From: a virus
Length of the DNA: 22,968 bases
Virus record (IMG/VR): IMGVR_UViG_3300030380_003668
Location: 1-22,968 of that record
Reading direction: 5' to 3' (one strand)
Numbering within the stretch: position 1 is the first letter of the stretch; every line of letters starts with the position of its first letter. The position numbers and the translations under genes were made by a program. Shown here one piece after another: positions 6,871 to 12,852 of the stretch. A model generated the notes under the pieces. It was not told the origin of the DNA. It did not search any database and saw nothing but the letters and a program-made list of their open reading frames with translations.

Positions 6871-7278
6871 ATGAAAAAATTACCATGGTTTAAATTTTTT
6901 CCTAACCAATGGCTAACAGGCACGATCTCTTTTATGGAATTAGATGAGCAGGGAGCTTTTTTAAAAGTTTGTTTATACTATTGGTCTAAAGAATGTAATA
7001 TTACTTTAGAACAAATTAAAACGTTAATACCAAAACAATGGCAAGCACTTATTGATGCTAATTTATTTAAGATTGAAAATGATAGTATTAAAATAAAATG
7101 GTTAGATGAGCAATACGAAGAAAGATTAAAAGAACATGAAAGAAATGTTGTCAATGGTCGTAAGGGGGGCTTAAGCACCGCTAAAGCATTAAGAAAAGAA
7201 AAGAAAAGAAAAGATAAATACGCAAACGACAATTTATTAAAAATAACACCTGAACTACGAAAATTACTTAATAAATGA
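6871..7278 (+). CDS. DUF1376-type replication initiator
   Basis: A 135-aa protein. Residues 4-90 (PWFKFFPNQWLTGTISFMEL, DEQGAFLKVCLYYW, then a Lys/Glu region ending in DEQYEERLKEH) match the winged-helix-like N-terminal domain of DUF1376 (YdaU) proteins, found at the replication loci of phages. The C-terminus is a low-complexity basic stretch: RKGGLSTAKALRKEKKRK. The DNA under that stretch carries the origin-like element at 7161-7220. The stop overlaps the ATG of the ATPase gene by ATGA, giving the lambda O/P arrangement of initiator then helicase or loader. It starts at ATG 6871 with an A-rich leader; a 19-base gap precedes it. Confidence 0.75.
   Translation: MKKLPWFKFFPNQWLTGTISFMELDEQGAFLKVCLYYWSKECNITLEQIKTLIPKQWQALIDANLFKIENDSIKIKWLDEQYEERLKEHERNVVNGRKGGLSTAKALRKEKKRKDKYANDNLLKITPELRKLLNK
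7161..7220 (+). repeat. Origin-like palindrome and AAAAG repeats inside the initiator gene
   Basis: Inside the DUF1376 gene, TAAGGGGGGCTTAAGC (7161-7176) contains the 8-base palindrome GCTTAAGC, followed by four tandem AAAAG units (about 7192-7212) on a purine-only strand. Bases 7185-7220 match 12751-12786 at 32 of 36 positions, and 7161-7176 matches the reverse complement of 12735-12750 at 14 of 16. This is a palindrome beside a purine-rich repeat, as in lambda ori within gene O. The origin role is inference; the repeats also serve the KEKKRK tail. Confidence 0.45.
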
Positions 7279-8120
7279 TATTAAAGGATAGTTCTACAAT
7301 ACCGTATTTAAAAGCATTTAAAGAAGGTAAAATAAAAAAAGGTATTGGTATAAATTGTGTTTTAGATGATTATTTCTTATATAAAAAAGGAAACTTTAAC
7401 ATGTTTTTAGGTCTAGACAATGTTGGCAAAACAAATTTTATATTATGGTATTTAACAGCATTAAGTAAACTGCATAAAAAAAAGTGGTGTATTTGGTCAG
7501 GTGAAAACAACCCAGGACAATTAAAAAGAGATATTATTCAAATGTGGACTGGTGAAAAGATAAAAGACTTGAACGAATATTTATTTTATCATGATGAAAT
7601 AAGTAAGTATTTTAAATTTGTAGATAATAAAAAGCTTTACAATCATAAAGAACTATTAAAGATATTTGAAGAAGAAGATTGTGACGGATGTTTAATTGAT
7701 CCATACACAGGAATTAATCACGATAGAAGAATCTCGCAGTTTGAAAGGAATTATCAAATATGTAATGATGTAAGGGAGTTTTGTAATAAAACAGGAAAAA
7801 CAATGTTTATTGCAATGCATCCACAAACAGAGGCAGCAAGGAGAGTTTTCCCGCCAGATCACGATTTGAACGGACATATACAACCACCAAGAAAAGCAGA
7901 CTGCGAGGGTGGGCAGGTATTTCCAAATAGAGTTGACAACTTTATTTGTTTACATAGATTGATCTCGCATGATAAACTTTGGATGATGACAGAGGTACAC
8001 ATTTATAAAATTAAAGATAAGGAAACTGGAGGAAAGCCAACAATGTTAAATGAACCTTTAAGGTTTGACTATAATAATGGTTTAGGCTTTACAATAGGAG
8101 GTGTAAACGTATTAAAATGA
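7275..8120 (+). CDS. RecA-fold ATPase (DnaB-like helicase or loader)
   Basis: A 281-aa protein with a Walker A motif G46-LDNVGKTN (46-54), a Walker B-like hydrophobic strand ending in Asp (DGCLIDPYTG, 137-146) and a third strand TMFIAMHPQ (about 176-184), as in RecA-fold ATPases such as the DnaB helicase core, Twinkle or RepA-type helicases. RVDNF (219-223) and the following VHIYKIKDKETGG resemble the late DnaB strands. It is short for a full DnaB (about 450 residues) and lacks an N-terminal primase-binding domain, so it may be a minimal replicative helicase or a loader. Overlap with the DUF1376 gene supports replication. A 'GLDNVGKT' P-loop rather than GxxxxGKT/S with a flexible glycine start is unusual but valid. 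Confidence 0.75.
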   Translation: MILKDSSTIPYLKAFKEGKIKKGIGINCVLDDYFLYKKGNFNMFLGLDNVGKTNFILWYLTALSKLHKKKWCIWSGENNPGQLKRDIIQMWTGEKIKDLNEYLFYHDEISKYFKFVDNKKLYNHKELLKIFEEEDCDGCLIDPYTGINHDRRISQFERNYQICNDVREFCNKTGKTMFIAMHPQTEAARRVFPPDHDLNGHIQPPRKADCEGGQVFPNRVDNFICLHRLISHDKLWMMTEVHIYKIKDKETGGKPTMLNEPLRFDYNNGLGFTIGGVNVLK

Positions 8121-8389
8121 AAACAATGAATGATCTAGACTTTACAATTACAAAAAACAATTTAGAAATATTACTTTTAAAATCACAAGCAAGTTTAAAA
8201 GTTGGCAAGGTAACACAAAGCAAATTAGATGCTGTAGAAACGTTGCAAAGCAGTTTAAAATTAATATTAGAGTTAAGAAATATAATTGATGAACTTAATA
8301 AAAAAAATACTTTAATTACGTTGCAAAACGTTAAAGCTTATAAAGAAACTGCACAACTTAAAAATAAATTAACTAATTTTAAAAAATGA
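8117..8389 (+). CDS. Coiled-coil hypothetical protein
   Basis: A 90-aa protein predicted to be almost wholly helical, with regularly spaced Leu and Ile (LEILLLKSQASLKVGK, VETLQSSLKLILELRNIIDE) and a Lys/Asn-rich end, suggesting a coiled coil and oligomerisation. No known motif. The ATG lies inside the stop of the ATPase gene (ATGA), and an ATG two codons later could also be used. It may serve the ATPase, for example as a loader or inhibitor partner, but only adjacency suggests this. Confidence 0.6.
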   Translation: MKTMNDLDFTITKNNLEILLLKSQASLKVGKVTQSKLDAVETLQSSLKLILELRNIIDELNKKNTLITLQNVKAYKETAQLKNKLTNFKK

Positions 8390-8496
8390 ACAAGATATTT
8401 TACTTAATGTTATTATCGCACATACTTTGTTTTATTGCTGGATGCTGCTTTGTTTTATTATTCAAAACATTTATGGAAGATGAAAAACAAAATTAA
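8386..8496 (+). CDS. Tiny membrane protein or lipoprotein (36 aa)
   Basis: A 36-codon frame that starts by ATGA overlap with the preceding gene and stops at 8494-8496. The product is one hydrophobic segment from residue 4 to about 26 (IFYLMLLSHILCFIAGC followed by CFVLLF) and an acidic tail, KTFMEDEKQN. IAGC at residues 17-20 matches a lipobox (LVI-AST-GA-C), so it may be a lipoprotein; but hydrophobic residues continue after the Cys, which fits a plain single-pass membrane peptide at least as well. The coupling and composition support it as real. Confidence 0.55.
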   Translation: MNKIFYLMLLSHILCFIAGCCFVLLFKTFMEDEKQN

Positions 8497-8635
8497 TTTA
8501 AATAAACATAGACAAGTTAAAGACAGTTACTATAAAAATGAAAATATTATCAGTAATAGTATAACTTATTTGTGCGCAATATATCCAAATAATGCAGAAC
8601 TAGGAGCAGCAATAAGAAAACATTTCCAAAAATGA
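8480..8635 (+). CDS. Small hypothetical protein (51 aa)
   Basis: I start this gene at ATG 8480, giving 51 residues and a 17-base overlap with the membrane peptide. The frame continues back to ATG 8435, but those 15 residues only shadow the membrane peptide. The product is basic with a Tyr/Asn-rich middle and ends in IYPNNAELGAAIRKHFQK. No family is recognised. Its stop overlaps the methyltransferase-like gene by ATGA. Confidence 0.5.
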   Translation: MKNKINLNKHRQVKDSYYKNENIISNSITYLCAIYPNNAELGAAIRKHFQK

Positions 8636-9285
8636 AGATACTTAATTTATATGCTTGTTTGGGTGGTAATCGTTACAAATGGGATGAGGTTACAGACATA
8701 CAAGTTACTGCGGTTGAGTTAGACCCTGAAGCTGCAAGATTATATCAAGATCGTTTTCTAAATGATACTGTCATTGTAACTGATGCGCATCAATATTTGT
8801 TAGGCCACTATAAAGAGTTTGACTTTATATGGAGTTCGCCGCCTTGCCCGACACATAGTAGAGCTAGGTATTGGGGGATAGGTGCTAATGGGAAAAAACC
8901 AATATATCCAAATATGAGTTTGTATCAAGAAATTTTATTTTTACAACATCATTTTAAAGGCAAGTATGTAGTTGAAAATGTAATACCATATTACGAACCA
9001 TTAATTCCTGCAAAGAAAAGAGGTCGGCACTTGTATTGGACAAACTTCAATTTACCAAATATTTTAAGTAAAAGAAAAGTAAAAATTAGCGGAGGTAAAA
9101 ATGAAGTAAAAAACCTATGTGCATTCCACGATTACGATTTTTTTAAGTACAAAGGAAGTCAACCAACTAATAAAATTGCAAGAAACCTAGTTGACTATGA
9201 AGCGGGTAAAACAATACTTGAAACTGTATTAGGAATAACTAGAAAAGAAAATGTCAAACAACAAACTATATTTGATGAATGCTAA
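8632..9285 (+). CDS. C5-cytosine methyltransferase-like protein
   Basis: A 217-aa protein with the order of C5-type DNA methyltransferase motifs: motif I LNLYACLGGN (4-13) for S-adenosylmethionine, AVELDPEAARLY (27-38), motif IV SSPPCPTHS (68-76) with the catalytic Cys 72, motif VI ENV (115-117) and GRHLYWTNF (131-139). A closing segment KIARNLVDYEAG resembles motif X. The usual PPCQ is PPCP here, and 217 residues is short of the 300-400 of a complete enzyme with a large recognition domain. It may methylate cytosines in phage DNA, protecting it from host restriction, or may be a domain of minimal specificity. It overlaps the nuclease gene by 35 bases. Confidence 0.75.
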   Translation: MKILNLYACLGGNRYKWDEVTDIQVTAVELDPEAARLYQDRFLNDTVIVTDAHQYLLGHYKEFDFIWSSPPCPTHSRARYWGIGANGKKPIYPNMSLYQEILFLQHHFKGKYVVENVIPYYEPLIPAKKRGRHLYWTNFNLPNILSKRKVKISGGKNEVKNLCAFHDYDFFKYKGSQPTNKIARNLVDYEAGKTILETVLGITRKENVKQQTIFDEC

Positions 9286-9625
9286 TAAAAAAGGGAAAAG
9301 ATTTGAATTAAAAATTGCAAAAGATTTAGCAAAGAAGTTTGATACTAATATTAGAAGAACACCAAACAGTGGAGGACTTTCTATAAAAGGTGATATACTA
9401 ACAACATCAGGAATTTTAAGTGAATATAGTTGGGAGTGTAAGAACCAAGAAAAGCTTAACATCTGGAAAGCATTACATCAAAGCGAAGGTGATGCAGCAG
9501 GTACGAGAAAAACACCAGTTGTAGTATTTACAAAGAATTTTGAAAATGATTATGCAGCTTTAAGGTATGAAGATTTTGTTAATATACTATTAGAACTTAA
9601 CGAATTAAGGAATGAAAGTGCTTGA
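9251..9625 (+). CDS. Holliday-junction-resolvase-like PD-(D/E)XK nuclease
   Basis: A 124-aa protein with GKRFELKIAKDL (Glu 19 on the first helix), RRTPNSGGLSIKGDI (Asp 48), WECKNQEK (Glu 62, Lys 64), the core of the small resolvase/VRR-like nucleases used by phages to process branched DNA. The length fits. Start: ATG 9251 overlaps the methyltransferase-like gene by 35 bases; a second in-frame ATG at 9275 (residue 9, before the conserved helix) gives an 11-base overlap and may be the true start. Lying between two methyltransferase-like genes, it could be a resolvase or the cutting part of a restriction-modification pair; the fold and family favour resolvase. Confidence 0.75.
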   Translation: MSNNKLYLMNANKKGKRFELKIAKDLAKKFDTNIRRTPNSGGLSIKGDILTTSGILSEYSWECKNQEKLNIWKALHQSEGDAAGTRKTPVVVFTKNFENDYAALRYEDFVNILLELNELRNESA

Positions 9626-10244
9626 ACTTTTTGCAGGATCTCGAAGCATAGGAAAAGAAGCAGAAAAACAAGGTTTTGATGTTTTTAGCGTTGATATAAA
9701 TAATTTTAAAAACATTAATTTAGTTATTGATATTCTTGATTTAGAAAAAAAAATGATTCCATTTAAGCCAGATATTATATGGGCTTCTCCTCCTTGCACC
9801 TATTTTAGTGTAGCATCTATAGGACATCATTGGAATGAAGACCACACACCAAAAACTAAAGAAGCTGAATTAGGAATAAAAATATTAAACAAAACATTAT
9901 CTATTTTTAAATGGTTTCCTAAAGCAAAATTTTATATGGAAAATCCAGTTGGAAAAATGAGAAGAAAAGTAAAAGGAATAGATAGAACTACTATAACCTA
10001 TTGTAGTTATGGAGACAAAAGAATGAAGCCAACAGATATATGGAGCAACAATATTTATGATATATTTAATATTAATGGTTGGAAGCCAAGACCTATTTGT
10101 TATGCTGGTAATAAACATTGTCATCACGAAGAAGCTCCAAGAGGTTCAAAAACAGGAACACAAGGATTGAAAGATAATTACGAAAGAAGTAAAATACCAA
10201 ATCAGTTATGTAAAGAAATACTTTTAGCAAGTGGAAACAAATGA
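9612..10244 (+). CDS. Second cytosine-methyltransferase-like protein
   Basis: A 210-aa protein. VLELFAGSRSIGKEAEKQG (3-21) is a clear motif I for S-adenosylmethionine, SVDIN (26-30) motif II, IIWASPPCTYFS (55-66) motif IV with Cys 62, and MENPVG (109-114) motif VI, with Pro in place of the Val of ENV. The C-terminus has MKPTDIWSN and RSKIPNQLCKEIL, typical of a phage family of short methyltransferases, so the protein is probably complete for its family. It differs from the gene at 8632 in all variable parts, so the two are not a recent duplication. It overlaps the resolvase-like gene by 14 bases and the sigma-like gene by 14. Confidence 0.75.
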   Translation: MKVLELFAGSRSIGKEAEKQGFDVFSVDINNFKNINLVIDILDLEKKMIPFKPDIIWASPPCTYFSVASIGHHWNEDHTPKTKEAELGIKILNKTLSIFKWFPKAKFYMENPVGKMRRKVKGIDRTTITYCSYGDKRMKPTDIWSNNIYDIFNINGWKPRPICYAGNKHCHHEEAPRGSKTGTQGLKDNYERSKIPNQLCKEILLASGNK

Positions 10245-10737
10245 TGTTTTAAACATATTACATAAACATCAAGAAAAATGGTTGCAAATTGCAAAAAATT
10301 TATTATATAAAGAGGATGATCAATTAATTAAAGATATAATACAAGAAATGTATTTAAGTATAGCAGAACAATTACATAATAAAAAATTGAAAGCTGATGA
10401 GGTAATTATTAATAATAAACCGCATTTTGGTATAATAAAAAAAACTATTCTACAAATAATACAAATAGAAGCAAAACGTAAAAACAAATATAATAAAAAT
10501 GAAAATTTAGAAATTTTAAATGTAGCTAGCAACGAAAATTCAAAATACCTAGAAGAAGACATTAATAATCTAATAAACAATTTTTATTGGTTTGATAAAA
10601 AGCTGTTAAAACTATATACTAAAAAATTTAATAGTGTTAGAAGTTTAGCAAAAGAAACAAAGCTAGGTCATGTTACAGTATTTGAAGTAATTAATAAATG
10701 TAAAAAAAAAATAAAAAAACGTTTATATGAAAAGTAA
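10231..10737 (+). CDS. Sigma-factor-like protein
   Basis: A 168-aa helical protein laid out like a small (ECF-type) sigma factor. Residues 10-50 (HKHQEKWLQIAKNLL then LIKDIIQEMYLSIAEQL) resemble region 2, where WLxIAKxL and DDxIQEMYL recall the core-polymerase-binding helices. Residues 120-165 (FDKKLLKLYTKKFNSVRSLA then TKLGHVTVFEVINKCKKKIK) form a helix-turn-helix like region 4. A polar linker lies between. It could direct host polymerase to the repeated promoter-like elements at 12812 and 22431. Similar proteins occur in many marine phages. Confidence is moderate because the match rests on fold pattern; no direct test is possible here. Confidence 0.6.
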   Translation: METNDVLNILHKHQEKWLQIAKNLLYKEDDQLIKDIIQEMYLSIAEQLHNKKLKADEVIINNKPHFGIIKKTILQIIQIEAKRKNKYNKNENLEILNVASNENSKYLEEDINNLINNFYWFDKKLLKLYTKKFNSVRSLAKETKLGHVTVFEVINKCKKKIKKRLYEK

Positions 10738-11089
10738 AGGATTAGGTGATAGTATAGAAAAGGTTACAAAAGCGACAGGAATTAAAGCAGCCACAAAATG
10801 GATATTTGACAAGTTAGGAAAGGATTGCGGATGCGACAAAAGAAAAGAAAAATTAAATAAATTATTTCCCTATAAACAAATAGAATGTTTAAACGAGGGA
10901 GAATATATGTTTTTGAAAAGCTTTTTTAAAATAAATAGATTAATATTATCAGCAAGCGAACAAACAGCGTTATTAGAAATACATAACAGAGTTTTTAACG
11001 ATAACAAAAAACCTTCAACTTGTGGCAGCTGCGTAAAAGAATTATATAACACAATGAAAAAATTATATAACGAATATGAAAAAAAGTAA
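10727..11089 (+). CDS. Conserved phage protein with paired Cys motifs
   Basis: A 120-aa protein beginning KGLGDSIEKVTKATGIKAAT, then GKDCGCDKRKEKLNKLFPY and, near the C-terminus, STCGSCVKEL. I recognise the GLGDxIEKxTKATGI...DCGCxxRxxxLNKLFPY pattern as a widespread phage family of unknown function. The CGC and CxxC pairs (residues about 33-36 and 98-102) could bind one zinc ion, which fits a nucleic-acid-binding or structural role. It lies between the sigma-like gene, overlapping it by 11 bases, and the terminase genes, where this family is often found. Its function is not known. Confidence 0.7.
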   Translation: MKSKGLGDSIEKVTKATGIKAATKWIFDKLGKDCGCDKRKEKLNKLFPYKQIECLNEGEYMFLKSFFKINRLILSASEQTALLEIHNRVFNDNKKPSTCGSCVKELYNTMKKLYNEYEKK

Positions 11090-11189
11090 ATGGAAAAAAG
11101 AAGCAGAAAATAAACTAAAAGAATACTTAAAAAAAAACATACAAATGTATACAAATACAGAACAACAACAGAACAAAAAAAATGAGTAA
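11076..11189 (+). CDS. Tiny basic protein before the terminase
   Basis: A 37-codon frame from ATG 11076 to 11189. It overlaps the previous gene by 14 bases and the terminase small-subunit gene by 8, exactly filling the only gap. The product is Lys/Asn/Gln-rich (MKKSKWKKEAENKLKEYL at the start, TEQQQNKKNE at the end). It looks like many small phage proteins next to terminase, but with so little sequence in an A-rich stretch the frame could be open by chance. Confidence 0.45.
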   Translation: MKKSKWKKEAENKLKEYLKKNIQMYTNTEQQQNKKNE

Positions 11190-11523
11190 AGAAGATTTAA
11201 TACCATATAAAAAAGGTGAGAGCGGAAATCCTGCTGGCAGGCCAAAAGGCAGCAAAAATAGAAGCACAATAATAAAAGAAATATTATCATTATTAGTTAA
11301 AACAGATAACCCACAAACAGGCGAGAGTGAATGGCAAACAAACGAATATTTAATGGTGCAAGCCATGGTAGAAAAAGCAATTAAAAAAGGAGATGTGCAG
11401 GCATTTAACACTTTGTATGATAATTTATACGGTAGGCTTAAAGATACCGTTGATATGAACACAACTGAAACTGTTAACCATGACTTTAAAAAGTTAATTA
11501 GTGGCATTAAGTTTAAGCAGTAA
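11182..11523 (+). CDS. Terminase small-subunit-like protein (DUF5681)
   Basis: A 113-aa protein whose N-terminus is KKGESGNPAGRPKGSKNRST (residues 10-29), the DUF5681 signature found in small packaging proteins just before large terminase genes. A helical body follows with WQTNEYLMVQAMVEKAIKKG, VQAFNTLYDNLYGR and ends in HDFKKLISGI. Small terminases bind the packaging site and stimulate the large subunit. The N-terminal basic GRPKGSKNR is likely a DNA-contacting element. It overlaps the large terminase gene by 23 bases, as usual. Confidence 0.8.
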   Translation: MSKEDLIPYKKGESGNPAGRPKGSKNRSTIIKEILSLLVKTDNPQTGESEWQTNEYLMVQAMVEKAIKKGDVQAFNTLYDNLYGRLKDTVDMNTTETVNHDFKKLISGIKFKQ

Positions 11524-12709
11524 ATATAATGTGTTTGCAACATCTGATGCACGTTATTTTATTGTTACAGGTGGACGTGGTTCGGGCAAATCATTTGCAA
11601 TAAATATAATATTACTATACTTAACGTACCAATCTAATCACACAATTTTATTTACTAGATATACTTTGCGAGCTGCTAGCATTTCAATTATTCCAGAATT
11701 TATTGAAAAGTTAGAATTGCTAAATGTTATTAATAATTTTACAATAACAAAAGATGAAATAATTAATAAATCTAATGGTAGTAAAATAATATTCAGAGGG
11801 ATAAAAACCTCATCAGGAGATCAAACTGCAAATCTTAAATCATTACAAGGCATCACTACCTGGGTTATGGATGAAGCAGAGGAGTTAAACAATGAAAACA
11901 TTTTTGATAAGATTGATTTGTCTGTTAGAAATATAGCTCAAGATAATAGAGTTATATTAATATTAAACCCAAGTACAAAAGAACATTTTATTTATCAACG
12001 TTGGTTTGAAAGCAGGGGAGTCGAAGCAGGTTCAAACATAACTAAAGATGACACAACATACATTCATACAACGTATTTAGATAATATTGAAAACCTATCA
12101 CCTAGCTATTTAAAGCAAATACAAACAATGAAAGAAAGAAGGCCCGAACGTTATAAACATACTATTGAGGGTGCATGGCTAGATAAAGCAGAAGGTGTTA
12201 TATTTACTAATTGGTCAATAGGTGAATTTAAACAAGTTAATAAAATTGTATTTGGACAAGACTTCGGATTTTCGAATGATCCAAGTAGTTTAGTTAAAAC
12301 AAGTATAGATAAACAAAATAAAGTTATTTATGTTCAATTATGTTTTTACCAGCCTAAACTAACTACAAGCGAAATATCAGTATTAAATAAAAAGTTTGCT
12401 GCTGATCATTTAATAGTGGGTGATAGTGCTGAACCAAGACTAATAAACGAATTAAGCAAAGATTGTAATATTGTGCCTGCAATAAAAGGACAAGGTTCAA
12501 TTACATTTGGAATAAGTTTACTGCAAGATTATGATTTAATAATTACAGAAGATAGCACAGATTTAATTAAAGAGCTTAACAATTATTGTTGGCTAGAAAA
12601 GAAATCACAAACACCAGTTGACAATTTTAACCATGCTATTGATGCATTGAGGTATGCAGTTAGCTATCAATTACAAAACCCAAGTTTAGGCGAGTATTAT
12701 TTATATTAA
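11501..12709 (+). CDS. Terminase large subunit (PBSX / Terminase_3 type)
   Basis: A 402-aa protein with Walker A GGRGSGKS (24-31), Walker B WVMDEAEE (121-128), motif III-like ILILNPS (about 152-158), and a C-terminal RNase H-like nuclease with Asp 254 (GQDFGF), Asp 308 (VGDSAEP) and Asp 381 (AIDALRYA). It pumps DNA into the prohead and cuts it. The length is normal. The start must be GTG 11501: the frame closes at TAA 11495-11497, and no ATG comes before the ATPase motif, so a non-ATG start and a 23-base overlap with the small subunit are used. It anchors the packaging and structural region. Confidence 0.95.
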   Translation: MALSLSSKYNVFATSDARYFIVTGGRGSGKSFAINIILLYLTYQSNHTILFTRYTLRAASISIIPEFIEKLELLNVINNFTITKDEIINKSNGSKIIFRGIKTSSGDQTANLKSLQGITTWVMDEAEELNNENIFDKIDLSVRNIAQDNRVILILNPSTKEHFIYQRWFESRGVEAGSNITKDDTTYIHTTYLDNIENLSPSYLKQIQTMKERRPERYKHTIEGAWLDKAEGVIFTNWSIGEFKQVNKIVFGQDFGFSNDPSSLVKTSIDKQNKVIYVQLCFYQPKLTTSEISVLNKKFAADHLIVGDSAEPRLINELSKDCNIVPAIKGQGSITFGISLLQDYDLIITEDSTDLIKELNNYCWLEKKSQTPVDNFNHAIDALRYAVSYQLQNPSLGEYYLY

Positions 12710-12714
12710 ATAAA

Positions 12715-12852
12715 ATGAAGATTGTTATAGCCCCCCTTAAGGCCCCCTTAAGCATTAAGATAAGAAAAGATAAGATAAGATATATAAGTGAAATTTTTTT
12801 TAATTTCGTACATAACACTAAACAATTTTTTTTACATTATATATATAAATGA
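12715..12852 (+). CDS. Doubtful 45-codon frame across the control region
   Basis: An open frame from ATG 12715 to TGA 12850-12852 crosses the whole control region and ends by ATGA overlap with the tail gene. The product (MKIVIAPLKAPLSIKIRKDK and a Phe/Tyr/Asn-rich tail) matches nothing. Against it: the repeats shared with 7161-7220 lie in a different codon frame from the DUF1376 gene, so the shared signal is DNA, not protein, and the promoter-like element is repeated at 22431 without a frame. It may be a leader peptide or chance. Confidence 0.2.
   Translation: MKIVIAPLKAPLSIKIRKDKIRYISEIFFNFVHNTKQFFLHYIYK
12731..12786 (+). repeat. Palindromes and ATAAG repeats, partner of the element at 7161
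   Basis: CCCCCTTAAG occurs twice 11 bases apart (12732-12741 and 12743-12752) with the palindrome CCTTAAGG at 12735-12742. The GATAAG/ATAAG pentamers that follow (about 12757-12780) match bases 7185-7220 inside the DUF1376 gene at 32 of 36 positions. The two CTTAAG sites could also pair as a short hairpin, but no T-run follows, so it is a poor terminator. It may be a second origin, a protein-binding site or a relic of the initiator gene. Confidence 0.5.
12812..12847 (+). promoter_or_regulatory. Candidate late promoter, copy 1
   Basis: This 36-base element ends right before the start of the first tail gene. It begins ATAACACT, then a run of T, and ends ACATTATATATATA. It matches 22431-22466 at 31 of 36 positions, both ends being identical and only the middle differing. 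Neither copy has the TAnnTTTG box, so it probably needs a phage factor, perhaps the sigma-like protein at 10231. Confidence 0.5.

Noticed and set aside
8435-8479. Upstream ATG giving a 66-residue form of the small gene ending at 8635
   Set aside because: The extra 15 residues only shadow the membrane peptide at 8386-8496; ATG 8480 gives a normal short overlap.
11127-11552. Minus-strand open frame of 141 codons across the terminase genes
   Set aside because: It overlaps two well-supported genes with packaging motifs and has no motif of its own; Leu/Phe/Ser composition is a shadow pattern.
12731-12753. C/G-rich palindromes as a rho-independent terminator for the terminase operon
   Set aside because: The possible stem is only 6 base pairs and is followed by an A/G-rich stretch rather than T residues.
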